From Variovorax sp. WS11 (GTDB lineage: Bacteria; Pseudomonadota; Gammaproteobacteria; Burkholderiales; Burkholderiaceae_C): a stretch of DNA of 64,000 bases. The position numbers were made by a program, and so were the translations under genes. The notes below the pieces were generated by a model, which had not been told where the DNA came from, searched no databases, and saw only the letters and a list, made by a program, of their open reading frames with translations. This document shows, piece after piece, positions 49,468 to 58,407 of the stretch; positions within the stretch are counted from its first letter, which is position 1; every line of letters starts with the position of its first letter. The stretch is from the NCBI RefSeq assembly GCF_010499245.1, contig NZ_JAAGOW010000001.1, forward strand, positions 1,860,001 to 1,924,000, given 5' to 3'.

Positions 49468-50795
49468 CGCTTGACCTCCGACAGCTCGGCGGCGACGCGC
49501 TCGGGCGGGCTCAGCAGCACGATCTCCACCCGCCGGTTGCGCGCGCGGTTGGCCGGCGTGTCGTTGGCGGCGACGGGCTCGGCATCGGCCTTGCCGTCGG
49601 AACGCATGCGGGCCGGGTCGACCAGGGTGGAGAGCGCACCCTTCACCGCGTCGGCGCGCGCGGCCGAGAGATGCCAGTTGGAGGGATAGCGCATGGAGCG
49701 GATCGGCTGGTTGTCGGAATGGCCGGTGATCAGCACCTCGCCCTTGACCTCGGCCAGCGCCTGGCCGATGCGGTTGAGCACCGGCAGCGACTGCGCCATC
49801 GGGTCGGCGCTGCCGGAGCCGAAGAAGCTGTCGCCGCGCAGCCGTACGGTGCTGCGGTCGGCCTCGTCGGTGACGGTGACCAGGCCCTGCTTGATCTCCG
49901 CTTCTAGGAACTTGGCAAGCCGCGGCGACTTCGACAGGATGGCCGGCGGCGCGATCTGCACGTTGGGCACGCGCAGGCTGGAGACGGCCGAATAGGTGGC
50001 GTCGGAGCGCTGGTTGAGCGTGAGCCTGAAGCCGAACCAGGCCAGCGCCAACAGCAGCGCGAAGCCGGCCGCGAACACCCACATCGGCAGCGACTCGCGC
50101 AGCCGCACCGTGCCGGCGCCCTGCCCGCGCCAGTGCGGCGAGAGCTCGGCCTCGACCGGCGGGCGCTCCTTGGCGATCAGCTCGGCCAGGCGCTGGCGCA
50201 CGCTGTCGAGCTGGGCGCGGCCGTTCTCCAGCACGCGGTAGCGGCCCTCGAAGCCCAGCGCCAGCACGCTGTAGATCAGCTCCAGCAACTGGCGATGCGT
50301 GGGCACGTCCTGCGCGAGGCGCGCCAGCAGCTGGAACACCTTCTCGCCGCCCCAGGTCTCGTTGTGGAACTGCACCAGCAGGCTCTGCTTGTTCCAGCCG
50401 CCCTGCACGCCCCAGGGCGTGTTGGCCACGGCTTCGTCCAGCGCGGTACACAGCACGTAGCGCGCGGCCAGCACCGACTCGTTGGCGGCGCCTGTGCGGC
50501 GCGCGGCGGCATCGAACTGGTTCACCGCATCGGCGGTCGATGCGCGCAGCGCCGGCACGTTGGGCGCATGGACCATGTTGCGCAGCTGGCCCACCAGCAC
50601 CAGCAGCTTGCCGGCGGCCGAGACCAGCGGATTGAGCAGGCCCAGATCGGCGACCTCGGCCGGCAGCGGCTCGGCGCCACCGCCGCCCATGGGTGCGGGC
50701 GGCGGCATCGGGGCTGCGCCGCCCGGCCCGCGCGGCTTGGGCTTGATGACCGTGCGCTCCGACTCGAAGGCAGCGAAGGGGTCAGGTGTCGTCAT
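49464..50795 (-). CDS. tssL: T6SS inner-membrane protein TssL with OmpA-like tail
   Basis: A 443-residue protein. After a proline-rich start, residues 60-230 are the DotU domain (ARYVLCTALDEAVANTPWGV, NKQSLLVQFHNETWGGEKVF, YSVLALGFEGRYRVLENGRA). One membrane helix is at about 247-267 (LPMWVFAAGFALLLALAWFG). The periplasmic C-terminus is an OmpA/MotB peptidoglycan-binding domain with VLITGHSDNQPIRSMRYPSN, LSAARADAVKGAL and NRARNRRVEIVLL. It forms the inner-membrane ring with TssM and anchors it to the cell wall. It overlaps tssM by four bases and follows tssK by 47. Confidence 0.95.
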   Translation of the reverse strand: MTTPDPFAAFESERTVIKPKPRGPGGAAPMPPPAPMGGGGAEPLPAEVADLGLLNPLVSAAGKLLVLVGQLRNMVHAPNVPALRASTADAVNQFDAAARRTGAANESVLAARYVLCTALDEAVANTPWGVQGGWNKQSLLVQFHNETWGGEKVFQLLARLAQDVPTHRQLLELIYSVLALGFEGRYRVLENGRAQLDSVRQRLAELIAKERPPVEAELSPHWRGQGAGTVRLRESLPMWVFAAGFALLLALAWFGFRLTLNQRSDATYSAVSSLRVPNVQIAPPAILSKSPRLAKFLEAEIKQGLVTVTDEADRSTVRLRGDSFFGSGSADPMAQSLPVLNRIGQALAEVKGEVLITGHSDNQPIRSMRYPSNWHLSAARADAVKGALSTLVDPARMRSDGKADAEPVAANDTPANRARNRRVEIVLLSPPERVAAELSEVKR

Positions 50796-50842
50796 GGTGC
50801 TGCACCTTGTGTCTTGCTAACAGCGCACGAAGGCTTGCGCAG

Positions 50843-52174
50843 TCATGATCGAATCGCCCAGAAGGCGAGATCCAGTCCGGGGAAGTCGCCCGCGATGTGC
50901 ATCGCCATGCCGCCCGACTGCTCGAGCTGGCGCCACAGGTCGCTGTTGCGCGTCTCGAGCTCGAAGTAGTTGGCGCCGCTGTGGAAAGGGATCTGCCGCG
51001 GCGCCACCGGCAGCGGCATCAGCGTGACGCCCGGCAACGCCAGGTTGACCAGGTCGCGGATGCGCTCCACCGGGCCGATCTTGACCTGCGTGGGAAAGCG
51101 CGCGCGCAGCGCCTCGCCGGGCATCTGCGCGTTGACCGCGAGCACGAAGGTGGCGTTGCGCTGCAGCTCCACGTCGGGGATCAGCGCCACGCGCACGCCG
51201 TGCTTGCGGTCGTGCAGGTCGATGCGGATGGCCGACTGCTCCAGCACCATCGAAAGGCTGCGTCGCAGGTCGTCCATCAGCGGCTTGAAGCTCATCGCCA
51301 GGTCGTCGTGGACGTAGGGTGCGAAGCGGGCCACGCGGCGCGCATCGCGAAAGCTCGCGAGGTCGCCGGCCAGCGCCAGCGCCAGCTCGAAGAAACGCTG
51401 CGGGTGCAGCATCGCGCTCTTGGCGAGATGCGCGAACACCGCCTCGTTGCGGTTGACGGTCTGCAGCAGCAGGAAGTCGGCGATCTCGGCCACGCCGCCG
51501 GTGCCGCCCTGCGTCATGCGCCCGGCCAGCGCTTCGCCGCGCTGGCGCAAGAGGCCCAGCAGCTCGTCGAGCCAGCCGCGGATCACGGCATGGCCGGCCA
51601 CGTCGAGCAGCGGCGGCAGCAGCACGCGGTCGAGCTGCACCTGGTTGTCGGTGCGGCGCTCGACCACGCGGGCGACGTTGAGCGTGGTCCAGGCGTCGGT
51701 GGCGTCGCCGGCGCGCAGCAGGCGGGCATTGAGCGCGCCCAGCTGCAGCGTGGCGGTGCGCTCGCCGGCGGTGTTGGAGTCGGGCACCTCGGTTTCGAGC
51801 ACGCGGTGGCGCACCAGGTCCTCGAAGGCCTCGGCATCGGCCTCGCGTGCGCCCGCGCGGCGCAGCGGCAGGGCCAGCACCACCGCCTCGTCGCGCATCG
51901 CATTGGGAATGTCGATGGGCTCGGGCAGGGGGTCGACCGCCGGCATGTCGAACACCGTGCCGTCGCCGAACACGCCCACCGCGCGCACCAGCGCCAGCTT
52001 GCCGAGCGTGAGCGCGGCGGCGTCGATCTCCAGCTCGGCAAAGCCCCAGGCATAGGGCGTGGTGGTCCGCAACAGCAGGTGCCGCGCATGGTCGGCATGG
52101 CGCTCGCTTTGCTGCAGATGCTGGGGCTGCAGCAGCATCCCCTCGCTCCAAACCACTTTAGTTCGCCAACTCAT
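50843..52174 (-). CDS. tssK: T6SS baseplate-membrane connector TssK
   Basis: A 443-residue protein that starts MSWRTKVVWSEGMLLQPQHL, the invariant TssK opening (W-x-E-G-M-x-L-x-P-Q-H-F/L). Later family blocks include LPLRRAGAREADAEAFEDLV, LLLPPLLDVAGHAVIRGWLD and the C-terminal LPGVTLMPLPVAPRQIPFHS with FELETRNSDLWRQLEQSGG. TssK trimers join the baseplate wedge to TssL/TssM. It is the first gene of the 30-kb leftward block, so the promoter should lie in 52175-52358. I used ATG 52174; the longer frame to 52219 is not homologous. Confidence 0.96.
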   Translation of the reverse strand: MSWRTKVVWSEGMLLQPQHLQQSERHADHARHLLLRTTTPYAWGFAELEIDAAALTLGKLALVRAVGVFGDGTVFDMPAVDPLPEPIDIPNAMRDEAVVLALPLRRAGAREADAEAFEDLVRHRVLETEVPDSNTAGERTATLQLGALNARLLRAGDATDAWTTLNVARVVERRTDNQVQLDRVLLPPLLDVAGHAVIRGWLDELLGLLRQRGEALAGRMTQGGTGGVAEIADFLLLQTVNRNEAVFAHLAKSAMLHPQRFFELALALAGDLASFRDARRVARFAPYVHDDLAMSFKPLMDDLRRSLSMVLEQSAIRIDLHDRKHGVRVALIPDVELQRNATFVLAVNAQMPGEALRARFPTQVKIGPVERIRDLVNLALPGVTLMPLPVAPRQIPFHSGANYFELETRNSDLWRQLEQSGGMAMHIAGDFPGLDLAFWAIRS

Positions 52175-52358
52175 CCGCGCTCCGTCGATGGCGGGGGGGC
52201 CCCGCCGGAAAGGAAACATCTAGTTTCCGGCGCGGGGGAGGCGAGGCAAATCTGGCTAATGGCCTAGGGGCGGGCGATGGTCTAGTGCGAAGGGGCTATT
52301 GGAGGGCTTGCAGGCCGCATCGGCGGTTACATTGCGCGGTCACGAACAAGGAAGACGA
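52175..52358. promoter_or_regulatory. Divergent intergenic region upstream of tssK
   Basis: These 184 bases separate tssK (leftward) and the exported hydrolase (rightward) and must carry the main promoter of the leftward T6SS block. I saw no clear sigma-70 or sigma-54 match. Confidence 0.35.
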
Positions 52359-53651
52359 ATGCGGGCAGCAATCTGGCGTGTGCTGGTGGCGGGGGGCTGG
52401 ATGCTTTGCGCGAGCGCCACGGCGGCGGCGCAGACGGCGTGGCCGCCATCCATCGCGGTCTTCGAACCCGCGCTGTCCGAAAGCCCGGTGCCCGCGGTGC
52501 TGCCGGCCGACGTGGCCGTGCGGTCGCCCGATCCCGCGCTGGCGCCGGACAAGGCCCGCTTCAGCGGGCTGTGGCAGGGCTGGGCCTGCCCGCGTGCGCA
52601 GTGCGACGTGCGCATCGCGGTCGAGCAAGTCGGCGAACGCGAGGCGACAGTGGTCTATGCGGGCGCCAATGCCTGGCAGGGCTTGATCACGGACCGTGCC
52701 GTGGGCGAATTCGAAGGCGGCGAGCTGCGGCTGCGCCTGCGTACCGGCGCCAAGCTGTTGCTGCGCCTGCGCGAGGGCAGCGGCGACATGGAGATATCGC
52801 TGTGGCGGCCCGACACCCAGCTGCTGTCTTTTGGCGTGCTGACGCAGAAGCCGTTGAATCCGACGTACACCCGCCGCGTCGAGCGCGTGCCCACGCCCTG
52901 GACCGAGGACGGCCGGCCGCAGACGCTGGAGATGGTGGTCTACCAGCCGCTCGGGCCGGGCCCCTACCCGACGCTGGTCTTCAACCACGGCTCCACCGGT
53001 ACGGGCGACAAGCCCGAATGGTTCCTGCTCACGTGGACCGCGCCCGAGGTGGCGCGCTACTTCGTGGACAAGGGCTGGCAGGTGCTGTTTCCGCAGCGGC
53101 GCGGGCGCGGCCAGTCCGACGGGCTGTACGACGAGGGCTTCGAGCGTGACCGCTCGCGCTATGCCTGCCGGCCAGAACTCGCGATTCCCGGCCTGGACCG
53201 CGCGGTGGCGGATCTCGATGTCGTCATGGCGCATGTGCGGTCCCGCGCCGACGTGAACCCGCAACGTCTGCTGATCGGCGGCGTGTCGCGCGGCGGCATT
53301 CTCTCCGTCGCCTATGCCGGCGCGCACCCGGACTGGTTCCGGGGCGTGGTGAACTTCGTGGGCGGCTGGGTGGGTGACCGATGCTCGCAGGCCGATGCGG
53401 TCAACCCGGTGATCTTCAGGCGCGGAGCTGCCTTTGCGCAGCCCACGCTGTGGCTCTACGGCGACAAGGACCCGTTCTACGCGCTGCGCCACAGCCGCAG
53501 GAACTTCGATGCCTTCATCGAGGCGGGCGGGCGCGGCGCCTTCGAAAGCTACGCCCCGCCGCCGGGGCTGGATGGGCACTCGATCTATCTGGACCGGTCG
53601 CTGTGGGCGCCGGCGATGGAACGCTACCTCGCGCAAATTGCAGCGCCGTGA
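52359..53651 (+). CDS. Exported alpha/beta hydrolase (dienelactone-hydrolase/peptidase S9-like)
   Basis: A 430-residue protein with a Sec signal (AIWRVLVAGGWMLCASATAAAQ, residues 4-25). An N-terminal beta-rich domain (about 60-180) precedes the hydrolase. The hydrolase core has the oxyanion-type HG in LVFNHGSTGTG (209-211), FPQRRGRGQSDG, nucleophile Ser310 in IGGVSRGGILSVAYA, the acid in WLYGDKDPFYALRHS and the His in PGLDGHSIYLDRSL, so the triad is complete. It would act on esters or peptides in the periplasm. ATG 52359 follows AAGGAAGACGA. It is divergent from tssK; a link to T6SS is not indicated beyond position. Confidence 0.87.
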   Translation: MRAAIWRVLVAGGWMLCASATAAAQTAWPPSIAVFEPALSESPVPAVLPADVAVRSPDPALAPDKARFSGLWQGWACPRAQCDVRIAVEQVGEREATVVYAGANAWQGLITDRAVGEFEGGELRLRLRTGAKLLLRLREGSGDMEISLWRPDTQLLSFGVLTQKPLNPTYTRRVERVPTPWTEDGRPQTLEMVVYQPLGPGPYPTLVFNHGSTGTGDKPEWFLLTWTAPEVARYFVDKGWQVLFPQRRGRGQSDGLYDEGFERDRSRYACRPELAIPGLDRAVADLDVVMAHVRSRADVNPQRLLIGGVSRGGILSVAYAGAHPDWFRGVVNFVGGWVGDRCSQADAVNPVIFRRGAAFAQPTLWLYGDKDPFYALRHSRRNFDAFIEAGGRGAFESYAPPPGLDGHSIYLDRSLWAPAMERYLAQIAAP

Positions 53652-53846
53652 CGAGCCGCCGCCGGCTGTCAGGCCTGTCGCGCGGCCCGCCACCAGCTTG
53701 AGACCCAGCAGCACCATCACCCCGCCGGCTGCCCGGTCGCGGGAGGGCCTTTTCGGGGGGTGTTTGGCTCTTGTGGGACGAGGCCGACAGACACCATGCC
53801 CCGCCGCGTGTCACAACCCGTCTTCATCTCGAGACACGGAGGCCCC

Positions 53847-55067
53847 ATGTCTGCCAAGACCCTGCCCTCGGCGCATCCGGCGCTCCGATGGTTCTCCGCC
53901 GTTGCCGCGCTGGCTGCGGCCGGCGGCATTTCGTACCGGGCCTATCGCCAGGGCCTCCTGCGTGCGGAGGACAAGTCGCTCGACGCCTGGCGCGCGTTCG
54001 AAACCCATGCGCATGCCGGCGCCGACCGGCTGGTCGCGGCGGCCGTGCTCGCGGCAAGCCCGCACAACTCGCAGCCCTGGCGCTTCACCGTGGGGCCGGG
54101 CGAGATCCTGGTTCACGCGGACTTCGAGCGGGCGCTCGGCGCGATGGATCCTTACGAGCGCGAGATGTTCATCGGGATCGGCTGCGCGCTGGAGAACATG
54201 GCGATTTCCGCGCCGGGGGCGGGGCTGGCGACCGAAATCGCGCTGCGGCCGTCGTCGAGCCGTGAGCTTGCGGCGCGGGTGACGCTGACGCCGGCGCCCG
54301 AGGCGGTGACGCACCGGCTCGAGGCCGCGATCGTCAGGCGCCGCACCGACCGCGGGCCCTACGCGCTCGCGGGCGAAATCGACGACGAGGCCCTGGATGC
54401 GCTTCAAGCCGAGGTCGCGGGCACCGGCGACCACGAGCTCGTCTTCTTGCCCAGCAAGAGCGAGGAGGCCCGGCGCTTCGGCGCGCTCACGCTGGAGGCG
54501 ACGCAGGACATCATCGCGGACGCGCCGATGAGCCACGACAGCGCGCGCTGGTACCGGCAGGACCAGACGCTGATCGATGCGCGCCGCGACGGCCTGACGA
54601 TGCAGACGCAGGGGCTGGCGCCGTGGCTCGCAACCCTGGCGCGCTTGGTCCCGCAGACCTCGGAGCAGTCCGCCCATTCCGTGTGGCTCAAGAACACGCG
54701 CCACGTGCAGCTGGCGACGGCCGCGCACTTCGGCCTCTTTGTCGTTCCGGCGCATCGCCTGCTGGACGACGTGGTCTCGCTGCAGATCGGGCGCGCCTGG
54801 CAGCGGCTTCAACTGGCGGCGACGCTGCGGGGGCTGGCCTGCCAGCCGATGAACCAGATCCCGGAACGCATCTGCCGCGAACGCCAGCTCGGGCACGAGC
54901 CGAAGATGCAGAGGGCCGTCGAGCAGCAGCTCTTTCTGAACGGTGGACTGCCCACCTTCTGCTTTCGCATCGGCGTGCCCACACGCGAGGTGACGCACAG
55001 TCCGCGCAGGCCCGTCGAGACGGTGCGCCGCGTCGGCGAAGCCGTGCACGCGCGAACCGAGAAATGA
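53847..55067 (+). CDS. Acg-family FMN-binding oxidoreductase
   Basis: A 406-residue flavoprotein of the nitroreductase-like Acg family. An N-terminal hydrophobic segment (WFSAVAALAAAGGISYRAYR, residues 15-34) looks like a membrane anchor or signal. FMN-site blocks are AAVLAASPHNSQPWRF (the SPHN-x-QPW motif), FIGIGCALENMAISAPGAG, IVRRRTDRGPYA and the C-terminal RLQLAATLRGLACQPMNQIP, which holds the LxAxxxGLxxxPxxQ motif. Acg relatives in mycobacteria bind FMN but lack nitroreductase activity and may store the cofactor. The start ATG 53847 is preceded by GACACGGAGGCCCC. The VOC gene follows by 28 bases, likely in one operon. Confidence 0.85.
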   Translation: MSAKTLPSAHPALRWFSAVAALAAAGGISYRAYRQGLLRAEDKSLDAWRAFETHAHAGADRLVAAAVLAASPHNSQPWRFTVGPGEILVHADFERALGAMDPYEREMFIGIGCALENMAISAPGAGLATEIALRPSSSRELAARVTLTPAPEAVTHRLEAAIVRRRTDRGPYALAGEIDDEALDALQAEVAGTGDHELVFLPSKSEEARRFGALTLEATQDIIADAPMSHDSARWYRQDQTLIDARRDGLTMQTQGLAPWLATLARLVPQTSEQSAHSVWLKNTRHVQLATAAHFGLFVVPAHRLLDDVVSLQIGRAWQRLQLAATLRGLACQPMNQIPERICRERQLGHEPKMQRAVEQQLFLNGGLPTFCFRIGVPTREVTHSPRRPVETVRRVGEAVHARTEK

Positions 55068-55095
55068 ACGAGCGAACGAACCAAAGGAGAAAGCC

Positions 55096-55470
55096 ATGCT
55101 TCAACAATCCCCGATGTATGCCTACATCCCCGTGAAGGACGTCGCTCGCGCGCGGCAGTTCTATGAACAGAAACTGGGGTTCAAGCCCAAGATGGAAACG
55201 GCCGGTGGGGTGGTCTACGACTGCGCCGGCGGCACCAGCTGCTTCCTGTACCCGACGCCGAATGCAGGCACCTCGCAGGCCAGCCAGGCCTTCTGGGAGG
55301 TCGCGGATATCGAGAGCGAAGTGGCCGAGCTGAAGAAGCGCGGGGTGGTGTTCGAGGATTACAAGATGCCGGGGCAGGATGCGAACGGGATCTTGAACGA
55401 GGGCGGAGCGAAGGCGGCTTGGTTCAAGGATACGGAGGGGAACATCATGGCGGTGATACAGAGCCTTTGA
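55096..55470 (+). CDS. VOC-family (glyoxalase/bleomycin-resistance fold) protein
   Basis: A 124-residue single-unit VOC protein: AYIPVKDVARARQFYEQKLG opens the first beta-alpha-beta-beta-beta module, GTSCFLYPTPNAGTSQASQA the middle, and FEDYKMPGQDANGI with AWFKDTEGNIMAVIQS the second module, whose Glu is a usual metal ligand. The first ligand position has no His (AYIPV), so metal binding may be incomplete. It follows the Acg-type gene closely with AAAGGAGAAAGCC as ribosome site. The substrate is unknown. Confidence 0.88.
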   Translation: MLQQSPMYAYIPVKDVARARQFYEQKLGFKPKMETAGGVVYDCAGGTSCFLYPTPNAGTSQASQAFWEVADIESEVAELKKRGVVFEDYKMPGQDANGILNEGGAKAAWFKDTEGNIMAVIQSL

Positions 55471-55517
55471 GATTCATCCATCCTTCCAATAAATTCGCGC
55501 CAAACGGCTCGTAGCGA

Positions 55518-55778
55518 TCAGGTCTTGTTCCTTTGCAGGTGTTCGCGCAGCGCACCTGCCTCGGGCAAGAACGCCAATGCCGTCCCGAGTTCCACTTGTG
55601 GACTGTTCAGCCTGATCATGGAAAGTCGCCTTATCGGAACAGCCGCCATGAGATATGCAGCGAGGTTGTGGTGACCGTCAATGATGAATTCTGACCATGC
55701 CTTGTGCACCGATGCCGTCACGACTACGGGTCGTTCTCCGCGTTCGATTGATCTGGCGTATTGCTCAACGACCTCCAC
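55518..55778 (-). pseudogene. C-terminal remnant of a ParB-like/unknown protein
   Basis: An 86-codon frame (GTG 55778) that reads like the end of a larger protein: VEVVEQYARSIERGERPVVV then WSEFIIDGHHNLAAYLMAA. The I-D-G-H-H-x-L-A-A-Y block recalls ParB/Srx-type sites and several hypothetical proteins. Coding character continues seven codons upstream of the GTG to a TGA near 55807, where it collides with the end of the haemagglutinin remnant. So this is probably a 5'-truncated fragment, not a complete small gene. A functional start at the GTG cannot be ruled out. Confidence 0.5.
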
Positions 55779-55789
55779 GGAGATAGAGC

Positions 55790-56206
55790 AGACGGGCTGT
55801 GTTCAGTCAATGCACTGGCCGCGGAGACGCTGCCTCGGGCGTTGTCCAGCGAGCCGCCGGCGCTCAGGCTCGCATCGCCGTTGCTCTCGAGCTTGCCGTC
55901 CGTGTTGACCAGGTCGCCCGTGCTCGCAATCTGCAGGCTGCCTGCGCGCAGGGTTCCGCCGGTATTGTCGAAGCGATCGACATTGGCGCTGAAGCCCTGG
56001 GCGACGTTGACGGTGCCGCCCACGTTACTGAAGCTCGGACCGCTGGCGGACAAGGTGGTCGAGGTGAGGGAGCCGCCGTTGTTGTTGACCTGCGGGGTAT
56101 CGAGCTGGATGGCACCGCCTGCGTAGATGCGGCCGCCATCGTTGAGGATGCTTCCGGCGGCGGTGATGTGGCCGGCAGAGCCAGCGCCCATGTCTTGCGC
56201 TTCCAC
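55790..56206 (-). pseudogene. Fragment of a filamentous haemagglutinin/CdiA-type exoprotein
   Basis: About 139 codons of haemagglutinin repeats: GHITAAGSILNDGGRIYAGG, VNNNGGSLTSTTLSASGPSF, VDRFDNTGGTLRAGSLQIAS, LVNTDGKLESNGDASLSAGG and LDNARGSVSAASALTEH. Repeats of this style (N-x-G-G-x-L/I, D-N-x-G-x-L) fill the beta-helix shafts of FhaB and CdiA proteins, which are thousands of residues long. There is no signal, TPS domain, C-terminal toxin or partner transporter nearby. Sense ends at about 55790 where the next remnant begins. It is a relic of a large two-partner secretion gene. Confidence 0.8.
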
Positions 56207-56478
56207 ACGCGCAGGCTCTGACGGGCCGCAGGCCCGCGGCCTCCCCTTGAATTCATCACATCCGTTCCTTCTTCTTTTTGGCGGGACGGATTCTGGTTAC
56301 CCACTGCCTGTTTGTGGGCGGCGCGCGAGAATTCTTTAGATTCTTGTGACCGAATGCTCAGCCATGCGGAGATGGCCTAAGGGTTCGCTTAGAACCTTTG
56401 TGATAACGGAAGCTGAGAGACGCGCGCACCCATCCATGCCTTGGGCGGGTGGCGCGCTTCGCCTCGCCTGGCGGCACC
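56207..56478. other. Intergenic stretch with no recognised gene
   Basis: These 272 bases are patchy in composition, with a relatively AT-rich part at 56255-56345 (TTCCTTCTTCTTTTTGGCGG and AGAATTCTTTAGATTCTTG). I see no protein, RNA or mobile-element end. It may hold the junction that separated the haemagglutinin remnant from its upstream part. Confidence 0.35.
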
Positions 56479-57135
56479 TCAGGCCGCAGCGAGCGTGCTC
56501 CAAGGTGCAGGGGCTGACGAAGCGATTTCCGTCACTTCGATGCCCGGCACGCCGGTGTCTTCCCACTCGATGCCGATCTCGCGGCGATGGACGCTGGCGG
56601 ACCGGATGGGCTTGGCGGTCGTCTCGGGCAGCGGCTTGAGCTGGCCGAACGCTTGCAGGAGATGAACAGGCGGCGACACCGTGATGTCGCTTTTGCCGTT
56701 GACTTCGTCGCGGCCTCGCTGCACCAGGGCCTCGGCCTCGATCGAGATGGCCGGGTCCAGCGCCATGCAGGTTGTCATCTTCACCAGTGCGGTCAATGCC
56801 TTCTCGGGATCGCTTTCGTGCTCCTTGCGGAAGGCCGCGCTCGTAACGAGGGCGTCCATCACCGTGTCCTTCCACTCGTCGCGAGCCTCGCTCTCGCAGT
56901 CGTCCTTGCGCTTCGACCGGAGGCGGTCGTGCCAATAGAGGACAGTCAGCGTGGCACTCAGCGGCAGAAAGCCCCAGGCCGATGCGGCGACGATGTAGAC
57001 ATTCCAGCCGGCTTGAGCCGACAGGTCGAGCAGCCATGCATGGCGGTGCCTGCGGCGCCCCAGGACGACGGCCGCAATGGTGATCGCGCTGAGCACGGAG
57101 GGGAGGAGCCACGGGGCGATGAATTCGATAGTCAT
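56479..57135 (-). CDS. Small two-helix membrane protein of unknown function
   Basis: A 218-residue protein from ATG 57135 (AGGAAT upstream). Two membrane helices are at about 8-25 (WLLPSVLSAITIAAVVLG) and 40-60 (AGWNVYIVAASAWGFLPLSA). The remaining 150 residues are charged and cytoplasmic-looking (RSKRKDDCESEARDEWKDTV, SIEAEALVQRGRDEVNGKSD) and end in a Ser/Ala-rich tail. The size of the two-helix part is holin-like, but no lysis genes are near. I recognise no family. It is bounded by a relic-rich region and by the binding-protein genes, so it may be accessory DNA. Confidence 0.6.
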   Translation of the reverse strand: MTIEFIAPWLLPSVLSAITIAAVVLGRRRHRHAWLLDLSAQAGWNVYIVAASAWGFLPLSATLTVLYWHDRLRSKRKDDCESEARDEWKDTVMDALVTSAAFRKEHESDPEKALTALVKMTTCMALDPAISIEAEALVQRGRDEVNGKSDITVSPPVHLLQAFGQLKPLPETTAKPIRSASVHRREIGIEWEDTGVPGIEVTEIASSAPAPWSTLAAA

Positions 57136-57395
57136 GCAAGGTATTCCTGGAAGAAGTGCCGGAGGGCGCCGATGAAGCCGATAGCGCCGGGGCAGGCATG
57201 GCTCATGGACGGGCGCGCGCGTCCAAGGCTTTGGTGATGGATTTGTGTGGTGCCGGGGGTGTGCCCCGTGCCGACTCTGGATTGCATGGCCTGCCCTGCT
57301 CGCTCTGGTTGCGAGGCCGCGCATTTTGGTCCAAAGCACGAGGAAAGAATCTGATCAATTCTTGCGCCCGCGCGGGCTTCGCGGTCGCGGCGCGC

Positions 57396-58400
57396 TCAGG
57401 GCGCTGTACCGCGCAGCGCGGCCGCCTGCTGCGCGTAGCTGCGCTCGATGCGCTCGAGCCGGGCTTCGCGCGCGGCCGGGTTGACCCATTTCGCGTTGAG
57501 CGCGTGCTGCCGGGCGAGCCGGTAGTCCAGGGTCGCGGTCGGCAGCAGCGCGCTGTTGTCCTCGACCACGTAGCCCAACGGCGCGTGCAGTTGCTTCAGC
57601 ACCTCGCGCTCGGCATCGCCGCGCGGGCCCCTGGCCTGGCCGTAGCCCGTCAGGAAGTCCTGCAGCCGCTTCTGCAGGGCCGCGGGCTGGTCGCGCCGCA
57701 TCACGAACAGCGCCGGCGGCGTGGGGCTCGATTCCCAGATCACCTGCAGCCGGGCGGCCTCGACGGGGAACTGCTGCCTGAAGCGCTCGAAGTCGGTGGT
57801 GTTGTTGGTGGCCACGTCGGCATCGCCGTTGGCCACCGCCAGCGCGGTGCCCTGGTGGGTGTCGAGCAGTTCGCTCTGGAAGCGCTCCATCGAGATGCCG
57901 TGGGGCGCGAAGAGCTCCAGCTGGGGCACGATGAAACCGGACACCGAGCGGCTGTCGCCACGCGCCAGGCGCCAGCGCTCGGGCGCGGCCAGCAGATCGC
58001 CCAGCGCGTGGTGCGAGCCGGTCTTGCGCGCGAGCAGCACGGCGCGATGCCTGGACAGGCCGGCATGGCGCTTCACCTGCGCCACCACGCTCATCCGCTG
58101 CTGCACGACGGCATCGAGCGCCAGCTTGGCGGACAGCAGGGCGAAGTCCACCTCGCCGCGCCGGATCGCCTGGTCCAGCGATTCGTAGGAGCTCATGGAC
58201 AGCACGCTCACCGGCCGGCCCAGCGCACGGCTCAGGTCACCCAGGAGCGGCGTCCAGCTCTCGCGCGATTCGACCGCGCCGCCGATCGGCAGCACGCCGA
58301 AGCGCAGAGGGACGGCCGCGTCGGTGGACGCGCCCTGGGCGAAGCATGCGGCCGCGGGCACGGCGAGCAGCGCCGACGCGCACAGGAAGCGCCGCCGCAT
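57396..58400 (-). CDS. PhnD-like periplasmic binding protein (copy 1)
   Basis: A 334-residue exported protein with a Sec signal (RRRFLCASALLAVPAAACFA, residues 2-21). The phosphonate/phosphite-binding fold is shown by LRFGVLPIGGAVESRESWTP, LLGDLSRALGRPVSVLSMSS, YESLDQAIRRGEVDFALLSA, GDSRSVSGFIVPQL and DADVATNNTTDFERF. It is about 60 percent alike, by eye, to the next gene (58408-59433), seven bases away, so the pair is a tandem duplication. No ABC permease or ATPase gene lies nearby. A facing hybrid kinase gene suggests these proteins pass a periplasmic signal rather than feed a transporter. Confidence 0.85.
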   Translation of the reverse strand: MRRRFLCASALLAVPAAACFAQGASTDAAVPLRFGVLPIGGAVESRESWTPLLGDLSRALGRPVSVLSMSSYESLDQAIRRGEVDFALLSAKLALDAVVQQRMSVVAQVKRHAGLSRHRAVLLARKTGSHHALGDLLAAPERWRLARGDSRSVSGFIVPQLELFAPHGISMERFQSELLDTHQGTALAVANGDADVATNNTTDFERFRQQFPVEAARLQVIWESSPTPPALFVMRRDQPAALQKRLQDFLTGYGQARGPRGDAEREVLKQLHAPLGYVVEDNSALLPTATLDYRLARQHALNAKWVNPAAREARLERIERSYAQQAAALRGTAP

Positions 58401-58407
58401 GCCGGCC

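Noticed and set aside
45913..49689. A very long open frame on the plus strand opposite tssM
   Set aside because: It is an antisense shadow of the GC-rich tssM gene: no ribosome site, no domain, and composition dominated by Arg, Ala, Val, His and Leu.
56479..57135. Two-helix membrane protein as a phage holin
   Set aside because: It has a long charged cytoplasmic tail and no endolysin, spanin or phage gene nearby.
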